Assembly (NCBI GenBank): GCA_964020085.1
Contig: OZ026597.1
Location: 5,111,894-5,175,893 of the forward strand
DNA length: 64,000 nucleotides
Direction of reading: 5' to 3'
Source of the DNA: Micromussa lordhowensis
Lineage: Eukaryota; Cnidaria; Anthozoa; Scleractinia; Lobophylliidae
The translations under genes and the position numbers were made by a program. Position 1 is the stretch's first letter, and each line of letters begins with the position of its first letter. The notes beneath the pieces are model-generated. The model saw nothing but the letters and a program-made list of their open reading frames with translations. It made no database searches and was not told the DNA's origin. Below, piece after piece: positions 58,650-64,000 of the stretch.

Positions 58650-60897
58650 TGATGTTCATCAACATGGCGTGGCCATCATGCTAAACAAAGACGCAGCAAA
58701 AGCATTGATCAACTGGACACCTATCGATGAGAGAATAATTCGAGCCAGATTCCACTCTAGGTATGTCAAGTTAACGCTAATTCACGTCTATGCCCCCACC
58801 AATGACACTGATGAAGAGGTGAAAGATCACTTCTACGAGAAGCTTCAGGCAATTGTAGAAAAAACACCGAAACATGATTTATTGGTTATCACTGGAGACT
58901 TGAACGCAAAAGTAGGAAGCGACGTGGAGGGGTACGAAAGGGTAATGGGTAAACATGGAGTTGGAACCAGGAACGACAATGGCGAGAAGCTATGCGATTT
59001 TTGCGGCATGAACGACCTGGTGATCACAGGCACAATATTCCCGCATAAGGAGATACATAAACAAACTTGGATATCCCCCGATAGACGCACTCGCAACCAG
59101 ATAGACCATGTGTTAATCAACAAGAAATTTAGAACATCTGTGCTGGACACAAGAGCCATAAGATCGGCTGATATCGCCAGCGACCACCACCTGGTTTGCA
59201 CCAAACTGAGGCTAAAGCTAAGAGCAGTTCCCAACAGACATGGACTTAGAAGGACGAGATATGATTTTCAGAAGCTGGAGAATGATGGGTGTAGGAGGCG
59301 GTTTCGTTTGGAACTAAGGAACAGGTTTGAGATATTGCAGAGAGAGGCACTGGAAGACGAAGAAGAAGACCATCCAGAAGCTGAGCTGGAGAAGGCAAAC
59401 GACATCTTAGAGAAAGCTTACAACATGACAGCAAAGAAAGTTCTAGGATATAAGAAAAAGAAAGTTAAGCCATGGATCAGTAAAGAATCGTGGGACCTGA
59501 TTGAGCAGAGGAAAGCTATAAAACTAAAGCTAGATGGAACCAACTCGGAGAGACTGAAAGAAAAGAAGCGAGCAGAATATAAAGCCAAAGACCAAGAAGT
59601 AAAGAGGCAAATACGCAGGGACAAGAGGAATTGGACAGAAGGGATAGCAAAAGAGGCAGAGGAAGCAGCGAATAAGCAGCACATGAAGACTCTTTACAAC
59701 CTAACTAAAACAATCTGCAACGACAAACCAAAGCAGAGCACTGCAGTCAACGATAAAAATGGCAACACCTTAACCAACAGTGAGGATAGAAGGAAGCGGT
59801 GGAGAGAGCATTTCATGGAGATACTCAATAGGGAGGAGCCAGCCGACCCGATCAACGAAGAAGATTGTGAGCAGCAGGACATAGCCGACATAGACACAGG
59901 ACCCGTGAGTAAAGCTGAGATAAGGAGGGCAGTAAAGAGTCTTAAGAATGGTAAAGCCCCTGGCGAAGATATGATAACAGCAGAGCTATTGAAGGCAGAC
60001 CTTGAATTTACTACCGACAGGGTGAAAGACCTTATAGACACGATCTGGAGTCTGGAAAAGGTTCCACGTAAGTGGAAAAGGGGACTCATTATTAAGATAC
60101 CGAAGAAGGGGAACTTAAAGGAGTGTAAGAACTGGCGGGGAGTGACCCTCTTACCGGTTGTTAGCAAGATATTGGGAAGAATTGTAATTGATCGCATTCG
60201 CATGGGGATTGACCGTAGGCTCCGTAAGGAACAAGCTGGATTCAGATCAGGTAGAGGGACGACGGAGCAAATTTTCATCTTACGCAATATACTAGAACAG
60301 GTGAATGAATGGCAGGCAACTCTCTATTTAAATTTCATAGATTTCGAAAAGGCGTTTGACTCAGTGCACAGGAATGGCTTATGGATGATAATGAATCAAT
60401 ATGGTATCCCACAGAAAATCATCAACATAGTTAAAGCGCTGTACGATGGCTTTGAGTGTACTGTTGTTGAACAAGAAGCAACCCCAGAATGGTTTGAATT
60501 AACGACTGGTGTCAAACAAGGATGCACAATGTCTGGCTTTCTTTTCCTGCTCATTATAGACTGGATAATGAGGCATACTGTGAAAGATGAGGGAACCGGG
60601 CTAAGATGGAAATTTACATCAAAACTTGAGGACCTCGATTTCGCTGATGATGTAGCTTTAATTTCATCAACACAAAGGCACGTGCAGTTAAAAACAGACA
60701 GGCTAGTAGAAAATGCAGAAAGGACAGGCCTTCGGGTAAATGTCGGGAAGTGCAAAGTCATGAGAGTAAATGCAAGGAATAATGAAGCCATCACAGTGAA
60801 TGGTCTGGCGTTGGAGGATGTAGAGAAGTTTATCTATCTAGGAGCCACAGTATGCAAACAAGGGGGGGGGGGGCGGAGAAGAAGACATCAAAGCTAG
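58600..60897 (+). CDS. LINE endonuclease-reverse transcriptase, first part
   Basis: This 765-codon ORF starts in SINE sequence; the LINE part begins at codon 17. The APE endonuclease C-terminal two thirds is present (GDLNAKVGSDVEGYE, NQIDHVLINK, SDHHLVCTKL). A basic/acidic linker follows, then the reverse transcriptase (LLPVVSKILGRIVIDR, FIDFEKAFDSVHR, TGVKQGCTMSGFLF, DLDFADDVALIS). All RT catalytic aspartates are present. The frame ends in nonsense after a run of 12 G at 60,862-60,873, where a 1-bp indel separates it from the next ORF. The truncated endonuclease makes it non-autonomous in any case. Confidence 0.92.
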   Translation: MKCYESRDKLRPDGSPDDVHQHGVAIMLNKDAAKALINWTPIDERIIRARFHSRYVKLTLIHVYAPTNDTDEEVKDHFYEKLQAIVEKTPKHDLLVITGDLNAKVGSDVEGYERVMGKHGVGTRNDNGEKLCDFCGMNDLVITGTIFPHKEIHKQTWISPDRRTRNQIDHVLINKKFRTSVLDTRAIRSADIASDHHLVCTKLRLKLRAVPNRHGLRRTRYDFQKLENDGCRRRFRLELRNRFEILQREALEDEEEDHPEAELEKANDILEKAYNMTAKKVLGYKKKKVKPWISKESWDLIEQRKAIKLKLDGTNSERLKEKKRAEYKAKDQEVKRQIRRDKRNWTEGIAKEAEEAANKQHMKTLYNLTKTICNDKPKQSTAVNDKNGNTLTNSEDRRKRWREHFMEILNREEPADPINEEDCEQQDIADIDTGPVSKAEIRRAVKSLKNGKAPGEDMITAELLKADLEFTTDRVKDLIDTIWSLEKVPRKWKRGLIIKIPKKGNLKECKNWRGVTLLPVVSKILGRIVIDRIRMGIDRRLRKEQAGFRSGRGTTEQIFILRNILEQVNEWQATLYLNFIDFEKAFDSVHRNGLWMIMNQYGIPQKIINIVKALYDGFECTVVEQEATPEWFELTTGVKQGCTMSGFLFLLIIDWIMRHTVKDEGTGLRWKFTSKLEDLDFADDVALISSTQRHVQLKTDRLVENAERTGLRVNVGKCKVMRVNARNNEAITVNGLALEDVEKFIYLGATVCKQGGGGRRRRHQS

Positions 60898-61441
60898 GCT
60901 AGGGAAAGCGAGAGGAGCGTTCGTGAAACTAAATCGAGTATGGAATTCCAGCAGTGTGACAAGAAAGACAAAGATCAGGTTATACAAGACACTGGTTAAA
61001 CCAGTTCTTATGTATGGTTGCGAAACATGGAAAATGAACGAAGGTGATGCTAAGAAAATCGATGTGTTTCAGAACCGATGCCTGAGAAGGATAATGAAGA
61101 TTAAATGGCAAGATAAGGTTACCAATAAAGAGCTACTGGAAAGAGCTAACGTAGTGAAGTTGAGCGAAGAGGTAAGAAGAAGGAGATGGCGATTCATTGG
61201 ACATATCCTCAGACAACAACCTGACAACGACTGTGTTACAGCCCTGACGTGGACCCCTGAGGGAAAGAGAAAGATAGGCCGGCCAAAAACAACCTGGCGG
61301 CGCACCGTAGAAAAGGAGAGGTCCAGAGCAGGGTGGAAGTCCTGGGGAGAGGTGCGCGCCAAAGCGCAAGACAGGAATCGTTGGAGAGCACATGTGGAGG
61401 CCCTATGCGCCACCTTGGCGCCAGGGGACAGGAACTAGGAA
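58650..61441 (+). mobile_element. RTE-like LINE inserted in the SINE, 16-bp target duplication
   Basis: CTGATGGGTCACCTGA lies at 58,634-58,649 and 61,442-61,457. The LINE is 5'-truncated inside the endonuclease. Its 3' end is GGAACTAGGAA right after the ORF stop, that is, almost no 3' UTR, as in RTE-like LINEs. A copy of the same family lies at 38,597-39,024. Confidence 0.88.
60923..61438 (+). CDS. LINE reverse transcriptase, C-terminal part after frameshift
   Basis: This 171-codon ORF continues the protein: VWNSSSVTRKTKIRLYKTLV, YGCETWKMNEGDAKK, EEVRRRRWRFIGHILRQQP and GRPKTTWRRTVEKE. It is closely similar to the minus-strand fragment at 38.6-39.0 kb. The upstream frame is open to the G12 tract, so the two ORFs are one gene broken there. 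Confidence 0.9.
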   Translation: MKLNRVWNSSSVTRKTKIRLYKTLVKPVLMYGCETWKMNEGDAKKIDVFQNRCLRRIMKIKWQDKVTNKELLERANVVKLSEEVRRRRWRFIGHILRQQPDNDCVTALTWTPEGKRKIGRPKTTWRRTVEKERSRAGWKSWGEVRAKAQDRNRWRAHVEALCATLAPGDRN

Positions 61442-61722
61442 CTGATGGGTCACCTGACTTGTATGCAGACTATCTTTTTACAACAGTCGGAAAGAATATG
61501 AAACGTGAAAGCTAGTTATAGTAAAAGGGCCGGGAAAAAGGAAAGGAAAGAAGCAAGAAAAAATGGGCAAAAAAAAAAAAACCGGGCAAAAAAGTCGAAA
61601 GTTTAGCTTATGCACATGCTGCAAATTAAAATATTGTTCATTTTTGTACCTAATCTTGGCTTTCTCAGCAGAACCTAGGCGCATTTAGAGTCATGGTTGC
61701 CAACAAAACTAAATTGCCCTTA

Positions 61723-61971
61723 TTAACCCGTACGGTCGCGTAAAATGTCATCCGGTGTGATTTCGTCATGAGCACAGTTCTTGGCAATCACACACAGCTC
61801 GGTCACGGATGCACTTGTGCTTTCACCTGCCTCTTGTTTAAGATTATTGAAACGATAGCGTTCGTAGATTACCTGAGTGCGGGCTTCGCAAGATTCGTCA
61901 AATTTGGTTAACACATCCTTAATACTGTCTTCCTTCTGGCCTTCGCTCCAAACAAACGTACTTGACAGCAT
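61723..61971 (-). pseudogene. Ty3/gypsy-like gag fragment
   Basis: The 82-codon ORF reads FDESCEARTQVIYERYRFNN, EAGESTSASVTELCVIAKNC and PDDILRDR, which matches the central retrotransposon-gag domain of Ty3/gypsy elements. Neither LTR nor pol is seen nearby. Confidence 0.7.
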
Positions 61972-61998
61972 CTTTCATAGCAATCAACCATTGATATT

Positions 61999-62151
61999 TA
62001 GCAATTATTGAATGAGGCTGAGTAGGATATGAAGAATTCTACAGAACAAGGAGGGTGTTATCCACAGAGGCCAAAGGCCGAAGTGGATAATACCCTCCGA
62101 GATCTGCAGAATTCTTCATGTCCTACAAAAGCCGAATTTAATAATTGCTTT
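61999..62151. repeat. 150-bp palindromic MITE-like element
   Basis: AGCAATTATTGAATGAGGCT and TATGAAGAATTCT at the left pair with the complement at the right. The centre is GGAGGGTGTTATCCAC with its complement around GAGGCCAAAGGCCG. Some pairs have decayed. Confidence 0.75.
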
Positions 62152-62313
62152 ATTATTCATTCAAAATATTTTCCGGTTCTTAAAGGAGTTTCGCGATTTC
62201 GCTCTTTGTTTAAATAACAGGTTTTCCAGGTTTTCTCGGTCAACGGTTCAATAATCTGCAGCGGGCTGCACTTTTGACGCCATTTTGACGTCATCGGTTC
62301 AATAATTTGAAGC

Positions 62314-62346
<33 letters not shown>

Positions 62347-64000
62347 GCAAAGATTCTTTCCAAATTTGGTGAACAGCAGCCGGTTATGGTAAATTATGCG
62401 TGTGGTTTTAAACAATCAGAAACGGGGGAATATTTTGATTGAATAATAATGATTGATATCGATTGAATCGATGGATTTCCGATATCGATTTTTATCGTTT
62501 GACTACGCCTGGCTGACAGCGTCGATGAACCTATTTCTGTTACACTCTAAACGAAATAAACACAAATGTATGCCAAATTTAGGCCGTTCCTGTTTTGACT
62601 TATTTCGTTGCTTTCATCAACCAACCAGGCAGACGTATTATCGGTATTGTAGCTTTGTCATTTAAGGGTCTTGTGGTTCAATTTCATAGATGGCCTCTCT
62701 GAACTGTTGTTGGTAAAAAATGACAATTTCATTCAGATCTTCTCAGGGAAACACGAGGGTGGCCACTTCAGTACGAAGATCAGTTAATCAGTTATTCTGG
62801 CAACTAGTTCCCCCAACACTCTGTATTTTTTGAGAGGTTAGGTTCTGCGCGACAATCTTAAAAACGAATTAGCTACGGATGGCTGGCCATGTATAGGAAG
62901 TTTCACCTGAACTGCAAACAGTCTCACGTCAAAAGCGTGACTTGAGCTAGCCTTCGCAGCGATTGTGAGAGACTGCAGACCAACAAAGACCTTTGGCAAC
63001 TCAAGTCACGCCTTCTAGCATACTGACTGGCTTTGTATCAGTTGTCACGCCATGCACATGTCACTTCAATTTGAGGCTTCAACAAGAAAAACGCTTGGAA
63101 GGTTTTAGAGTTTTGTATTATTTCCAATACATGGTCAGCCTTTTGTGTGTGGCTGCTTGATACCTAAATGTAAGCCTTTGCCTAAGTGGTTCATAGACCA
63201 GAACAATAGATTAACTCCATTTGATTTGAATTTTTGTTCAAGACGTTTCACATTATCAGTTCACAGCGAAGTTTTCTTTTCTCATGTACAGTTACTCTCT
63301 GACGATTTTTTGTGTTGCCCGTTTTTTGCTTGGTGAAATGAAACTTCTCACAAGCTGGCAGTTTTAAAATGAAAAAAAATAACAAGAGCCTTTTGTCGGA
63401 ATTCAGGCTAAATTAGTGTTAAGTTTAATAAAAATGGGTGTCTGAATAGCAAATTTCTTGCAGGCTGTAGGTTCACAGGCTGCTAGGTTTTTATACGCAG
63501 ATGGATGTTAATGTATTCCCTGTAAGATCAAGGACAAAGGAAACATTTTGTGTACACTATTTCTCTCTAGCACACTAACAAAACTGCCAGCATGGTTAAG
63601 ATTTTCAATGTCCTTACCTGCCTGTTTGACTTTATGTTGGTATTTCTTTTTTTTTTAAGAATACCGTATTGGATGTTGTTATACTGTTAAAACGTGTTGT
63701 TCAGAGTAAACCGCCATTTTCCGAAAAAAAAAATAAAACCGTTAGTTGAATATTATAATTTGTCAGTGTCCGTCTACTAGTTTTGCTGTTATTTATTTTT
63801 TTTTTTTGCCGTAATCTATTCTTGCTGCACCTAGCGTATTATCACACTGACTTGGATCTTTGGACATGGGGAAACTTGAGAGAGTTTCTGAATCAGTCTA
63901 AGAGCTATTTTCTCTTTTTTTTCCAATGGACACGAGTGTCATAGTATATAAATAAAGAATAAAAAACACTTACTCAGCTTACCCTAATATAACATATATA
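62152..64000. other. Intergenic, no gene seen
   Basis: A short duplicated text, GGTTCAATAATCTGCAGCGG and GGTTCAATAATTTGAAGCGG (62,244 and 62,297), each followed by GCTGCACTTTTGACG, is the only structure noted. ORFs are short and unsupported. Confidence 0.5.

Noticed and set aside
59246..61413. Antisense ORFs of 62-197 codons under the LINE
   Set aside because: They lie wholly within the sense LINE ORFs and have no recognisable domain.

Overview
This window looks like the nuclear genome of a metazoan, most probably a hexacoral cnidarian. The host DNA is intron-containing, AT-rich and full of transposons, SINEs and palindromic MITE-like elements. It carries a TPR-CHAT gene of the kind expanded in corals and anemones, and a Polinton/Maverick whose gene set matches animal adintovirus-like elements. 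Assignment to coral is inference from sequence style; no marker gene settles it.

Region 1 (1-3,006): a palindromic repeat, a possible small spliced host gene (exons 982-1098 and 1412-1546) and a CR1/L2-like LINE fragment. Region 2 (3,007-21,921): a nearly complete Polinton inserted in the LINE reverse-transcriptase ORF. Its left arm (3.3-16.6 kb) is read mostly on the minus strand: VLTF3-like factor, protein-primed DNA polymerase B, zinc-finger proteins, chromodomain integrase, phospholipase A2-like protein, adenain-type protease, major and minor capsid proteins and virion proteins. Its right arm (16.7-21.9 kb) is read on the plus strand: packaging ATPase, three fibre-like genes and a truncated membrane protein. 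Nearly every gene starts just behind a TATATA-type motif. The right terminus is missing; in its place a 459-bp copy of the LINE flank follows, and the LINE continues to about 22.87 kb. Several ORFs are broken by 1-2 bp shifts, often in homopolymers.

Region 3 (23.4-24.6 kb): an internally deleted DNA element with convergent zinc-finger and RecQ-helicase remnants. Region 4 (25.9-28.9 kb): a 994-codon TPR-CHAT protein on the minus strand with near-identical TPR units and an intact His/Cys pair. Region 5 (29-54 kb): no convincing protein gene. It holds a G-rich terminal-inverted-repeat element, a possible Harbinger derivative, a diverged 1.5-kb tandem array, LINE tails, a TA-flanked MITE, tRNA-containing retroposons with target-site duplications, a tandemly duplicated tRNA-like unit and many palindromes. 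Region 6 (55.2-57.1 kb): a decayed four-exon host-type gene on the minus strand. Region 7 (58.4-61.5 kb): a tRNA-type SINE split by an RTE-like LINE with a 16-bp target-site duplication, then a Ty3/gypsy gag scrap and another palindrome. The last 1.8 kb shows no gene.
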